Shown in pieces: positions 40,488 through 48,392 of a DNA stretch of 64,000 nucleotides. The notes beneath the pieces were generated by a model. The model saw only the letters and a list, made by a program, of their open reading frames with translations. It was not told the origin of the DNA and did not search any database. The position numbers and the translations under genes are program-made. Within the stretch, counting starts at the first letter, position 1. Every line of letters begins with the position of its first letter. The stretch comes from Pseudoglutamicibacter albus (GTDB lineage: Bacteria; Actinomycetota; Actinomycetes; Actinomycetales; Micrococcaceae): contig NZ_JAVDXX010000001.1 of assembly GCF_031458175.1 (NCBI RefSeq), positions 248,001 to 312,000 of the forward strand. The letters are read 5' to 3'.

Positions 40488-42212
40488 ATGCCCGTAACAA
40501 CGAATGATTCAACGAGAGCAGTATTCATGGACGCAGACCTCATTGTTGTAGGTGCAGGGCTGGCGGGACTCGTCGCTGCGAGAGAAGCGATTCGGGGCGG
40601 ACTCTCAGTAGCTGTCCTGGATCAAGAGAACCGACAGAACCTCGGGGGCCAGGCGTTCTGGTCGTTCGGCGGAATGTTCCTGATCGATACACCACAACAG
40701 CGCCGCCTAGGCGTCAAGGACTCGGCCGAGCTTGCGCACTCAGACTGGAGCGGAACCGCCGGCTTCGACCGACTCGATGACTCGGATGGGCTTGCCCAAG
40801 ACCGGTGGGCGAAACGGTGGGCCTATGAATACGTCGAATTCGCTGCAGGGGAGAAAGCCTCATACCTGGCTGAACACGGCATCAAGTTCACGCCGGTTGT
40901 CGGTTGGGCTGAACGCGGAGGAACATCAGCGGACGGGCACGGAAACTCCGTGCCGCGCTTCCATGTCCCTTGGGGGACAGGCACCGGCATCGTGAAGCCA
41001 TTCATCAACTTCGCACTGCAAGCAGAGAAAGACGGCAAACTCCGGTTCCACTTCCGCCACCGCGTTACCGGGCTTGTGACTGAAAGCGGGCGCGTCGTCG
41101 GTGTAGAAGGCGACGTCCTCGAGAACTCGGCGCGAGACCGCGGACGCAGCTCGACTCGTACGCGCACTGGAGGGTTCACAATCACCGCGCCTGCCGTCGT
41201 GATGGCGACCGGCGGTATCGGAGCCAACACCGAACTGGTACGTGCCAACTGGCCCGAACGCCTCGGGTCTGCGCCACGGAACATGATCTGCGGGGTTCCG
41301 GACTACGTCGACGGATCAGGCCTGATCGCAGCAGAAGCCGCGGGTGCACGATGGGTCAATAAAGACCGCATGTGGCACTACACGGAGGGGATCATCAACT
41401 ATGATCCGGTGTGGCCGCACCACGGTATCCGGATCCTGCCGGGCCCAACGCCGCTGTGGTTCGATGCGCGCGGCAGAAGGCTCCCGCACCCTAACCTGCC
41501 CGGATATGACACCCTCGAGACCCTCAAGTATCTGCGCACAACGGAAGATATTAAGGACTATGAGCATTCGTGGTTCATCGTCAACGAACGGATCCTCGCG
41601 AAAGAATTCGCGCTCTCCGGCTCCGAACAAAACCCGGACATCACATCGGGGAAGATGGCCAGAGTGCTCGCCTCACGCTTGTCTTCCGGAATCTCCGGAC
41701 CGGTGCGGCGCTTCCAACGCCAAGGCCAGGACTTCTTGACCGCCGAAACCCTAGAGAAGCTCGTGCCGCAAATGAATCAGTTGGTCGGGGAAGAGCTCAT
41801 CGACGGCGATGAGCTGCGGGCGCAGATTCAGGCACGCGACCTGCAGATCGACAACCCGTTCTCGAAAGACGCCCAAATCCAGGGGATCCACAACTCCCGG
41901 GCTTTCCGCGGCGACCGGATGATCCGCACCACCAAGCCGCACAAGCTCCTCGACCCAGCGGCGGGGCCGCTTGTTGCGGTGCGGCTTCACATCCTCACAC
42001 GCAAATCGCTAGGCGGCCTGCAGACAGACCTGGCATCACGGGTTATCGGAAGCGACGGCGAGGTCTTGCCGGGGCTTTGGGCGGCTGGCGAAGCCGCTGG
42101 CTTCGGCGGTGGAGGCGTGCACGGTTATCGAGCGCTCGAAGGCACGTTCCTGGGTGGTGCGGTGTTCTCGGGCCTACTAGCGGGCCGCTCACTCGTTGAA
42201 ACGCTACATTGA
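40488..42212 (+). CDS. FAD-binding dehydrogenase (fumarate reductase/KsdD-like flavoprotein)
   Basis: 574 residues. N-terminal FAD-binding ADLIVVGAGLAGLVAAREA and an acidic ribose-binding region, then GGQAFWSFGGMF and AVVMATGGIGANTELV, as in flavoproteins of the fumarate reductase / 3-ketosteroid dehydrogenase superfamily. The C-terminal GLWAAGEAAGFGGGGVHGYR closes the flavin site. It resembles the conserved 'putative FAD-binding dehydrogenase' group; the substrate is unknown. No signal peptide. ATG 40488 and ATG 40527 are both possible starts. Stands alone. Confidence 0.85.
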   Translation: MPVTTNDSTRAVFMDADLIVVGAGLAGLVAAREAIRGGLSVAVLDQENRQNLGGQAFWSFGGMFLIDTPQQRRLGVKDSAELAHSDWSGTAGFDRLDDSDGLAQDRWAKRWAYEYVEFAAGEKASYLAEHGIKFTPVVGWAERGGTSADGHGNSVPRFHVPWGTGTGIVKPFINFALQAEKDGKLRFHFRHRVTGLVTESGRVVGVEGDVLENSARDRGRSSTRTRTGGFTITAPAVVMATGGIGANTELVRANWPERLGSAPRNMICGVPDYVDGSGLIAAEAAGARWVNKDRMWHYTEGIINYDPVWPHHGIRILPGPTPLWFDARGRRLPHPNLPGYDTLETLKYLRTTEDIKDYEHSWFIVNERILAKEFALSGSEQNPDITSGKMARVLASRLSSGISGPVRRFQRQGQDFLTAETLEKLVPQMNQLVGEELIDGDELRAQIQARDLQIDNPFSKDAQIQGIHNSRAFRGDRMIRTTKPHKLLDPAAGPLVAVRLHILTRKSLGGLQTDLASRVIGSDGEVLPGLWAAGEAAGFGGGGVHGYRALEGTFLGGAVFSGLLAGRSLVETLH

Positions 42213-42234
42213 GCTTGGGCTAAGCCCGGGCACG

Positions 42235-42240
42235 TATAAT
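42235..42240 (+). promoter_or_regulatory. Consensus -10 element TATAAT
   Basis: A perfect TATAAT 62 bases before the DsbA-like start. The best -35 candidate, TTGAGC at 42209, is 20 bases away, so only the -10 box is convincing. Confidence 0.5.
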
Positions 42241-42301
42241 GTTTGAATTGAGTGCCGTGTAGGCAATACACAAAACCGATTCAATAAGGACGTTACTGAG
42301 C

Positions 42302-43177
42302 ATGGCAAAGAATCCACCGCGTTCCTCGAATAATCAGGACCGTGTTCAGGCCGCCCGTGAACAAGCGGAGCAGCAGCGCATCGCAACGCAGAAGGCGCAG
42401 CGCCGCCGCGCTAACCTCATCAAGGCCGCTATTGCCGCTACCGTGCTGATCGTTGTCGCGGTAGCCGTGGTGATCATCATCGCCCTCAAGAACCAGGACG
42501 AAGAGCAGCATTCAGAAAGCTCGTACCCTAAGACCGGTAACGAATACGGCGGTGTGGTTTTCACGAGCCCGAACGAAGCGAAAGAATTCAACCTCAGCGG
42601 CACAGTCAAACGCCCGGAAGGGGATCCGCCTGCTCCTGCAGAGGACGTGAACATTAGTGGCGCTGACGCGAACGCTAAACCGGTCCAGGTGATCGTTTAC
42701 GCTGACCCTGCGTGCCCGCACTGCTTCGAATTCGAGAGGGCTTTTGGCCCGCTGTTGAACCAGAAGCTTGAAGCAGGCGAGATCACGTTGGAACAACGCA
42801 TGGTCCCGTACCTGGACCGCGGCTCACCAAGCAACTTCTCCTCGCGTGCCGTCAACATGCTCGCGTGTGTGGCTGACGCTAAGCCGGACGCATACAACGC
42901 TGTTCTCAACGACGTGTTCGAGACACACATGAACCAGGGCGAGCTGAAGAACCAGGAACTCATCGATCTTGCCAAGAAGCACGGCGTTGAAGGCAAGATT
43001 GACAGCTGCGTCACCGAAGGCCGCTTCCGCCCATGGATCGCAAACGCCGACCACCAGGCACGTGAAGATGGTGTGCGTGGAACCCCAAGCGTCTTTGTGA
43101 ACGGCGAACGGTGGGACGGCGAACAAGAACCGAGCTTCGAGAACTGGCTCCAGACCAAAATCGATGACGCCAAGTAG
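42302..43177 (+). CDS. DsbA-like thioredoxin-fold membrane protein
   Basis: 291 residues. A positively charged cytoplasmic start, one membrane segment (about 38-62, AAIAATVLIVVAVAVVIIIA) and an extracellular thioredoxin-fold domain with catalytic C138-P-H-C141 in YADPACPHCFEFE and the cis-proline loop GVRGTPSVFVNG. This is the actinobacterial membrane-anchored DsbA type that forms or shuffles disulfides in exported proteins. Two further cysteines (in NMLACVADA and IDSCVTEG) may form a structural bridge. AAGGA about 11 bases before the ATG. Confidence 0.9.
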   Translation: MAKNPPRSSNNQDRVQAAREQAEQQRIATQKAQRRRANLIKAAIAATVLIVVAVAVVIIIALKNQDEEQHSESSYPKTGNEYGGVVFTSPNEAKEFNLSGTVKRPEGDPPAPAEDVNISGADANAKPVQVIVYADPACPHCFEFERAFGPLLNQKLEAGEITLEQRMVPYLDRGSPSNFSSRAVNMLACVADAKPDAYNAVLNDVFETHMNQGELKNQELIDLAKKHGVEGKIDSCVTEGRFRPWIANADHQAREDGVRGTPSVFVNGERWDGEQEPSFENWLQTKIDDAK

Positions 43178-43262
43178 ACACCTACACGTGACAAGCGAGT
43201 GTGTGTTTAGCCGGGGAATGTCGTAAGATTGGTTATCGTGCCTGAACACACGGGCACGGTAA

Positions 43263-43336
43263 GCCTCCTTAGCTCAGCTGGCCAGAGCAACTGTCTTGTA
43301 AACAGTAGGTCGCCGGTTCGAATCCGGCAGGGGGCT
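43263..43336 (+). tRNA. tRNA-Thr (anticodon UGU)
   Basis: 74 nt: acceptor GCCTCCT/AGGGGGC, anticodon TGT in CTTGTAA loop, T-arm GCCGGTTCGAATCCGGC. It heads a two-tRNA transcript with tRNA-Val, 31 bases downstream. Confidence 0.95.
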
Positions 43337-43367
43337 CGAGGATATTACCGTAAAGGAATATCGTCTA

Positions 43368-43441
43368 GGATCCTTAGCTCAGCTGGTTAGAGCGTTCGCT
43401 TCACACGCGAGAGGTCGCTGGTTCGAGTCCAGTAGGATCCA
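43368..43441 (+). tRNA. tRNA-Val (anticodon CAC)
   Basis: 74 nt: acceptor GGATCCT/AGGATCC, anticodon CAC in TTCACAC loop, T-arm GCTGGTTCGAGTCCAGT. Its terminator is the apparent integration site of the island that follows. Confidence 0.96.
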
Positions 43442-43444
43442 CTT

Positions 43445-43480
43445 AAAAGCCCCGAGTTCACTCACGAACTCGGGGCTTTT
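43445..43480 (+). terminator. Terminator of the tRNA-Thr/tRNA-Val transcript
   Basis: A perfect 15-bp stem AAAAGCCCCGAGTTC / GAACTCGGGGCTTTT with 6-nt loop. The 3' half is repeated at 54837-54860. Confidence 0.92.
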
Positions 43481-43484
43481 CCTT
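43455..43484 (+). repeat. Left copy of the island boundary repeat (putative attL)
   Basis: A 30-bp stretch covering the loop and 3' half of the tRNA-Val terminator; an identical copy is at 54831-54860. The first 6 bases of the right copy (AGTTCA) are also the end of an IS3 element, so the safe shared core is 24 bp (43461-43484). Confidence 0.7.
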
Positions 43485-43556
43485 GTAATCACGCGGAAAA
43501 TCCGGGTTTTCACGTCGCCGGCATATACTCACATAGTGACACTAAGTGACAGGAAA

Positions 43557-43586
43557 ACTGCCACAGACTGCCACAAAACTGCCACA
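43557..43586 (+). repeat. Three direct repeats ACTGCCACA before the integrase
   Basis: ACTGCCACA at 43557, 43567 and 43578 (10-11-bp period), preceded by two GTGAC copies at 43536 and 43546. Their place between the boundary repeat and the integrase start suits arm-type recombinase sites. Confidence 0.5.
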
Positions 43587-43695
43587 CCTGGACCGAGCGG
43601 GGCGTGATGACCACGAAGAAGAAGCTGCCGCGAGGCATTGCAGAGCACCGCGGGAAGTACCGCGTCCGAATAGTGCATAGGGCGAATCGGTCAGC

Positions 43696-44664
43696 CTAGG
43701 TGTAGTTCCCCGTGAGGTTGTGAACGCGTTGGGCGGGGGTTTGGCCTCCGATTCCGGTGTGGGGTCGGTGGTGATTATAGTGATGTAGCCAGGCTTCGTA
43801 GGTCGCTGCTCGGGCTTCGTCACTGTAATAGGTCTTAGCGTAGGCCCATTCTTGGGTCAGAGTACGGTTGAAGCGTTCGACTTTGCCGTTGGTCTGAGGC
43901 CGGTAGGGCTTGGTGAACTGGTGTTTAATCTTTGTCCCGAGCGTGTTGTTGAACAGGCGTGAGCGGTAGCAGGCGCCGTTATCGGTCATCACTGCCTGTA
44001 CGGTGATCCCAGCTTGAGCGAAAAACTCCTGAGCGCGTTGCCAGAACCCGGCCGCGGTCTGTTTCTTCTCATCGGTAAGGATCTCTGAATACGCGAGTCT
44101 CGAATAGTCATCGATGGCGTGATGTAAGAAGGCATAGCCCCTGCCGTGTTTTCCATACCCACCGTTCTTGCGCGCCTCGGGTCCAAGCATACGGTGGCCA
44201 CCACCATCGGGGATCCGCCCAAGTTTCTTGATATCAACATGCACCAGCTCACCTGGGGCTTGTTTCTCATACCGCGCGATGTGCGGTGTCCTGATGGGCA
44301 GTCCTGTTCCTCGATCGATATGGGCCAGTAACGGCATCTGGTACCGGGCCAAGACTCTACCAACCGTGGACCGTGGGATACCCAAGTGGTAACTGATCCG
44401 GTGTGGGCCCCACTGGCGGGTGAACCGCAGCGCAATAATCCGGCGTTCTCGGCGAACAGACAACCGGTTAGGACAGCGACGTGGCCTGCAGGACCGATCC
44501 GTCAGTGGGGCGCCGACGAGGTAGCGTTTGGCCCATTTCGATGCGGTAGCCGGTGAGACTTGGAAACGTTCGGCGGCTCGACGAATCGTCCAGCCTTCCT
44601 CGACGATAAGCACGGCAAGACGCCGGCGACCCTCAGCAGTCAAGGGTGCATTAGGGTGAGACAT
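43696..44664 (-). CDS. IS481 family transposase
   Basis: 322 residues from ATG 44664 (MSHPNAPLTAEGRRRLAVLI, 20 residues). Two helix-turn-helix regions (WTIRRAAERFQVSPATASKW) precede the DDE integrase core: Asp in ELVHVDIKKLG, Asp in AVMTDNGACYRS, Glu in KVERFNRTLTQEW. Intact. The last codons run out of the element: the final Thr codon is completed and the TAG stop is supplied by the CCTAGG target copy at 43695-43700. Confidence 0.93.
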   Translation of the reverse strand: MSHPNAPLTAEGRRRLAVLIVEEGWTIRRAAERFQVSPATASKWAKRYLVGAPLTDRSCRPRRCPNRLSVRRERRIIALRFTRQWGPHRISYHLGIPRSTVGRVLARYQMPLLAHIDRGTGLPIRTPHIARYEKQAPGELVHVDIKKLGRIPDGGGHRMLGPEARKNGGYGKHGRGYAFLHHAIDDYSRLAYSEILTDEKKQTAAGFWQRAQEFFAQAGITVQAVMTDNGACYRSRLFNNTLGTKIKHQFTKPYRPQTNGKVERFNRTLTQEWAYAKTYYSDEARAATYEAWLHHYNHHRPHTGIGGQTPAQRVHNLTGNYT

Positions 44665-44758
44665 GAAGACCTCCGGGTCAGGCAGGAGTTGTGGTAACCC
44701 CATACTGCCCGGAGGTCTTCACCTACCGCGAACGTTCACAACCTCCCGAGGAACTACA
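43701..44758 (-). mobile_element. IS481-family insertion sequence
   Basis: 1058 bp. Ends: left TGTAGTTCCCCGTGAGGTTG, right (read inwards) TGTAGTTCCTCGGGAGGTTG. Flanked by a 6-bp direct repeat CCTAGG (43695-43700 and 44759-44764). Inserted in the integrase gene, opposite strand. Confidence 0.93.
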
Positions 44759-45511
44759 CCTAGGCGTCTACACGACACTGACACACGCGAAGGCGGCGCT
44801 GGCTATCGCACGGGCAGACATAGCGCAGGGAACGTTCACCACACCACGAGAAGAAAAGCGGCTGAGCGAGCTGCAGCAGAAGCCACCGAACGAGAGGCCG
44901 CCCGCAACAGGTACACGGTGGATGACCTCTACCGAGACTTCGAGGAATACGAACACTCTCGAGGACTGACCGTCAGCACGATCTACTCCAGAGAATCGAA
45001 GTACCGAGTCCACGCCCGTCCCGTGCTCGGATCAATGCCAGTCATAGAAGTCACCCCCAAGGTCATCATGGACTGGTACGACAGACTGCACGAAGACAAA
45101 GGGGACGGAGTCAGCCACGATGTTTTTAGCATGGTGCGCACGATGTTCAACTACGCGATTGGCAAGGCCCGCGGTCTACCGTATGACTTCGATCGAGTGA
45201 TCGAGCGCTCGCCGTTCGAGGGGCTGGAGATGAAACGCCGCTCCCCGGTGAAGGATCCTAACCGGGTACGCATCGCCACACCTGAGCAGGTCGCAGGAAT
45301 CGCCGCAGAGATGAAGCCTCACGTCCGCTTCGCCGTCTACATCGCCGCATGGGCGGGGCTACGCATGGGCGAAGTGCTCGAGCTACGTCGCAGCGACTTC
45401 TACACCACACAGGGACGAAACGGCACACAGTACTTCATCTCCATCAAACGGCAGGTTCAGCACCGCGGGGGCGGGGCACAAGAGCAGTCACCGCTCTCAT
45501 GTTGTTTTTAA

Positions 45512-45707
45512 CACCTGAACACGCGCGTTCTATCTACGCATCTACCTGCAGGATCCACGGCGAAAGAACCCCAGAACGTGCCCTAGCACGGCAGACACTC
45601 ACCGCCGCTAAGATTCCATGCCCTCATCACACGCGAGGCCGCTAACGGTGCGACAGTGACCCCTGAACAGGCCGACGCGCTCGCCGGCATACTGCAGGGG
45701 GGGCAAA
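45512..45707 (+). other. Island remnant, no intact gene
   Basis: About 200 bases between the broken integrase and the excisionase-like gene. Open phrases occur in two frames (RIHGERTPERALARQTLTAA; ITREAANGATVTPEQADALA), the latter running up to the excisionase start, which suggests the tail of a lost small gene. Not identified. Confidence 0.4.
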
Positions 45708-45896
45708 GTGATCACCACCAAACAGCAAAACAAACTCACCGAACAGCTGAGCGCCGAACAGGCGGCTGAGAGGCTCAACGTCAGCCTTCGCACGATTAGG
45801 CGGCTCATCGCCCGCGGAGAGCTGAGGGCGTATCGTATCCAGCTCGATGCAGCGAGAATCTATCCTGGAAGTCTCCGACCTCGGCGCACTGCCTAG
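45708..45896 (+). pseudogene. Excisionase-like helix-turn-helix protein, probably truncated
   Basis: 62 residues from GTG 45708, with a run of G as ribosome-binding site. Residues 15-45 (LSAEQAAERLNVSLRTIRRL, IARGELRAYRI) match the MerR-like helix-turn-helix of excisionase/DNA-binding proteins. After RAYRI the usual continuation (a basic wing with IDPADL-type motif) is replaced by unrelated sequence, so the 3' end looks like a deletion joint near 45838. It may be a recombination directionality factor of the island or a small regulator. Confidence 0.6.
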
Positions 45897-46032
45897 AGGC
45901 CGTGCCATCGTTACCGGCCCGGGCATTCCTGCAGGACTGCTCGAACTCGTGCACTTCTCCCAAAAGTCCTATGGCCAAGATGTGAAGCTCTCACAGGACT
46001 ACTACGAGAACGTGGAAAAGTTCCTCTCATAG
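45847..46032 (+). pseudogene. Possible C-terminal fragment of a mobile-element protein
   Basis: An open frame (SSMQRESILEVSDLGALPRG, then RAIVTGPGIPAGLLELVHFS and a helical tail) overlapping the excisionase end in another frame. The phrase SDLGALPRGRAIV recalls the C-terminus of TraG/VirD4-like coupling ATPases in actinobacterial elements. No start with a ribosome-binding site is evident. Identification is tentative. Confidence 0.3.
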
Positions 46033-46122
46033 GCGCCGCCTTCTCCCCGGCAACGCGTAGAAGTAATCACATACACACAAAACCAAGTCATACGTAACCT
46101 CGGATACTCCCCTTAAGCCACG

Positions 46123-46163
46123 AAAAGGCCGCCAAAGAGCTATTGCTCACTGGCAGCCTTTTT
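46123..46163. terminator. Terminator downstream of the island lipoprotein gene
   Basis: AAAAGGC-GCCA pairs with TGGC-GCCTTTT around an inner GAGC/GCTC stem, with T-tract on the plus strand and A-run giving U-tract on the minus strand. Confidence 0.75.
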
Positions 46164-46182
46164 CAAACCAACGAGAAGACCC

Positions 46183-46644
46183 CTATGAGGAAGATCCCTG
46201 CGAATTAGTAGGAGACAACTCCATGGTTCCTTCAGGGTCTTCCTGTACCGACCATTGCTGATCGGCCGGGAACGCCTTCACATAGTCTGTCTTTCCAGAG
46301 CAGAAATCAACCTTCGAACGGCTCAACTCAACCGGCTGGGCATCATTTCCTTGTCCAAAGACCAACCACTGTCGCTGGTCCCCGGAGTCAGCATCCAACT
46401 GATCCACCACGTTTTTCATAGGGGCAGGCAGATCTGCAGAAGCCGAGGAATACGGGCACACCACTGCAACACGTTCCCAAGATTCCATGGGCGAATCCTG
46501 CTGCGGAAGCATCACAGTTTTACCAGGCTTCGCCTCAGAAATCAGCGTTTCCTCGTATGAACCTTGCGTAGCGCAACCAGCCATCAGCACGGCCAGAGCA
46601 GTCACAGGGATAATTTTCAAAGACAGTCGTTTAGTAGTTTTCAT
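46183..46644 (-). CDS. Hypothetical lipoprotein
   Basis: 153 residues from ATG 46644 (a TTG at 46656 is also possible). Signal peptide with lipobox LMAGC (LKIIPVTALAVLMAGCATQG). The mature part is acidic with two cysteines (AVVCPYSS, VDFCSGK) that may pair. No family recognised. Only 37 bases separate the start from the IS3 left end (46682), so its promoter may have been replaced or lost by that insertion. Confidence 0.65.
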   Translation of the reverse strand: MKTTKRLSLKIIPVTALAVLMAGCATQGSYEETLISEAKPGKTVMLPQQDSPMESWERVAVVCPYSSASADLPAPMKNVVDQLDADSGDQRQWLVFGQGNDAQPVELSRSKVDFCSGKTDYVKAFPADQQWSVQEDPEGTMELSPTNSQGSSS

Positions 46645-46715
46645 GCTCGCATTCAATGATTTTTGAGGGTAACCAGCTTGTTGAACTAGCCCCCGAAAGT
46701 TGGACTGGTTTAATT

Positions 46716-47525
46716 CTAGGCGGCGAGGGGTTCAAGGGTCTGATTCCGGTATTGCATCGGGGTCAGGCCCTTGAGTCGTTGTTGGACGCGTTCGGTGTTG
46801 TACCACCCGATGTACTCGTCGATCGCTTGGTTGAACTCTGCGACCGTGTCGAAGACCTCACCGTGGTACATCTCTGTCTTCAAGTGCCCGAAGAAGTTCT
46901 CCATGACCGCGTTGTCGTAACAGTTGGCTTTACGCGACATCGACTGAACACCACCGTTGTCGCCGATCAGATTGCGCCACGAGGCATGCTGGTACTGGAA
47001 GCCTTGATCGGTGTGCATCATCCACCCGGGTTCAGGTGCACACGCTGCGATTGCCTTGGACAAGGAATCGGTGGTCAACGCTGTCGAGGGTGATGTAGCC
47101 ACGGTGTGAGCGACGATAGAGCGGTCGAACAAGTCCATCACCGGTGACAAATACACTTTTCGGCCTTGGACCCTGAACTCGGTGACGTCGCTGACAAAGA
47201 CGGTATTTGGCTTATCCGGGGTGAACTTGCGGTCAAGCGTGTTGTCAGCGATGTGGCTGATCGTCCCAGCGTAGGAAACATACGGCCTGCGCTGGCGGAT
47301 CTTGGCTCGAAGACCCATCTGGTGCATGAGTTTGTAGACGAGTTTGTGGTTGAGCACCCAGCCCTGGTTGCGCAGGTCAAGTAGCACCCTCCGGTAGCCG
47401 TAGCGATGCTTGTTACGTTCGAAGCACTCCCGGATCGCGTCTTTGAGTGCCGCGTACTTATCCGGTTCGTTGAGGCGTTTCTGGTGGTAGAAAAACGTCG
47501 ATCTCGGCATGCCTGCCGCATCCAA
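46716..47525 (-). CDS. IS3 transposase OrfB (copy 1)
   Basis: Integrase-core (rve) part, 269 residues from its first ATG; in this family it is normally made as an OrfAB fusion by -1 frameshifting. Catalytic residues: Asp in VFVSDVTEF, Asp in MMHTDQGFQY, Glu in VMENFFGHLKTE. An HTH_21-type segment (RYGYRRVLLDLR) precedes them. Intact as a frame. Confidence 0.9.
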   Translation of the reverse strand: MDAAGMPRSTFFYHQKRLNEPDKYAALKDAIRECFERNKHRYGYRRVLLDLRNQGWVLNHKLVYKLMHQMGLRAKIRQRRPYVSYAGTISHIADNTLDRKFTPDKPNTVFVSDVTEFRVQGRKVYLSPVMDLFDRSIVAHTVATSPSTALTTDSLSKAIAACAPEPGWMMHTDQGFQYQHASWRNLIGDNGGVQSMSRKANCYDNAVMENFFGHLKTEMYHGEVFDTVAEFNQAIDEYIGWYNTERVQQRLKGLTPMQYRNQTLEPLAA

Positions 47526-47595
47526 AAGGTATTGCAGACGATGCTGTGACTTGAGGATGACGATCGCCTGGACTTTCAGGCGTGTCCCTGGTTCC

Positions 47596-48057
47596 TCAAG
47601 TCCCGCAATTTTTTAGATACGCGTTTTCCGCTTCCAAGCGTGCGATCTGACGGCGCAGCTTGTCTTCTTCTGTAAGCCGCTTCGGTGCGGCCGAGCCTTT
47701 GGGTCTGCCCTTCGGCTTCGGTTTCAACGCGTCATCGCCGCTTTGACGCCATTTCTGGGACCAATCTTTGACGAGTTTGTCTGAGGACAGGCCAAATTCA
47801 CGGGCAAGATCCATCTTTGTCTCGCCGGCAAGGTGGCGTTGGACAACTTCCTTCTTGATCTCGAACGAGTACTGCTGCTTTGTCGGTTTCTCCACAAGAC
47901 ATAGCCTGCCATGCAGCTGAAACCGACGACGCAGCGTACGGACGGCGTATTTGGAGACACCAAGAGTCTTGGCAGCGGCTGTATAACCCATGCCTTGCTC
48001 GAAACACTCAACCAACTGCTCACGCTGATGTTCGCTCAGCGAACTTCGTGCTCTCAA
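47596..48057 (-). pseudogene. IS3 OrfA (copy 1), frameshifted at the 3' end
   Basis: Helix-turn-helix protein (GYTAAAKTLGVSKYAVRTLR; DLAREFGLSSDKLVKDWSQK; coiled-coil EEDKLRRQIARLEAENAYLK). TTG 48057 is the likely start (GGGGAG 9 bases upstream). Compared with copy 2 one base is missing beside the A6 slippery run, so it ends AYLKNCGT instead of AYLKKLRDLRNQGHA and a -1 slip no longer enters OrfB. Confidence 0.8.
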
Positions 48058-48235
48058 TGAAAACTGCTCCCCACTAGTCGGTAACTGATTTCTCAGTCCA
48101 ACTAAAGGGGAGCAGTTCACTCTGAGGAACCGCGCGGGGGTTGTGCTGTGTGTGGAACACGGTGGGGTTTGTTGGTGGTACTTGGGGTGGGTCCTAGTTT
48201 TGGGCATCGCTACCAGCGAGTAAGCCGAGGGTTTG

Positions 48236-48254
48236 TAAGGTTAGGCTACCCTTG
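48236..48254 (+). promoter_or_regulatory. DtxR/IdeR-type iron box
   Basis: TAAGGTTAGGCTACCCTTG matches about 15 of 19 positions of the actinobacterial iron-box consensus (TTAGGTTAGGCTAACCTAA), 138 bases before the binding-protein start. Iron-replete repression of the operon is expected. Confidence 0.7.
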
Positions 48255-48392
48255 GTATTATTTTGAAATTGTTGCGCGTCATGCTGTGCCCGTGACCTGC
48301 CGGAGTATTCTTTCCGGATATTTTGGGTCGCTTGCACCGCGATGTCCCGCTGCAGTCGAAGCACCCAAAACTCTCACACTTTAAGGCCCGAC

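Larger units (their letters stand above)
43607..45511 (+). pseudogene. Tyrosine integrase, interrupted and frameshifted
   Basis: The start (ATG 43607, MTTKKKLPRGIAEHRGKYRV) matches the N-terminal arm-binding domain of phage integrases. An IS481 element then interrupts it (43701-44758). Coding resumes with LGVYTTLTHAKAALAIARAD, shifts frame at the A-run 44854-44857 (one more A would restore it) and continues as YTVDDLYRDFEEYEHSRG through the core-binding domain to the first catalytic Arg (AGLRMGEVLELRRSDF). After IKRQVQHRGGG the sequence diverges and stops at 45511, so the catalytic HxxR and Tyr region is absent. It cannot encode an active recombinase. Confidence 0.85.
46682..48119 (-). mobile_element. 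IS3-family insertion sequence, copy 1
   Basis: 1438 bp, transposase genes on the minus strand. Imperfect inverted ends: TGAACTAGCCCCCGAAAGTT and TGAACTGCTCCCCTTTAGTT, both followed by GGACTG. Near-identical to copy 2 (53398-54836) but one base shorter. No 3- or 4-bp target duplication is seen around it. Confidence 0.92.

Noticed and set aside
46679-48122. Target duplication around IS3 copy 1
   Set aside because: The flanks TGT and CTC differ, so none can be claimed.
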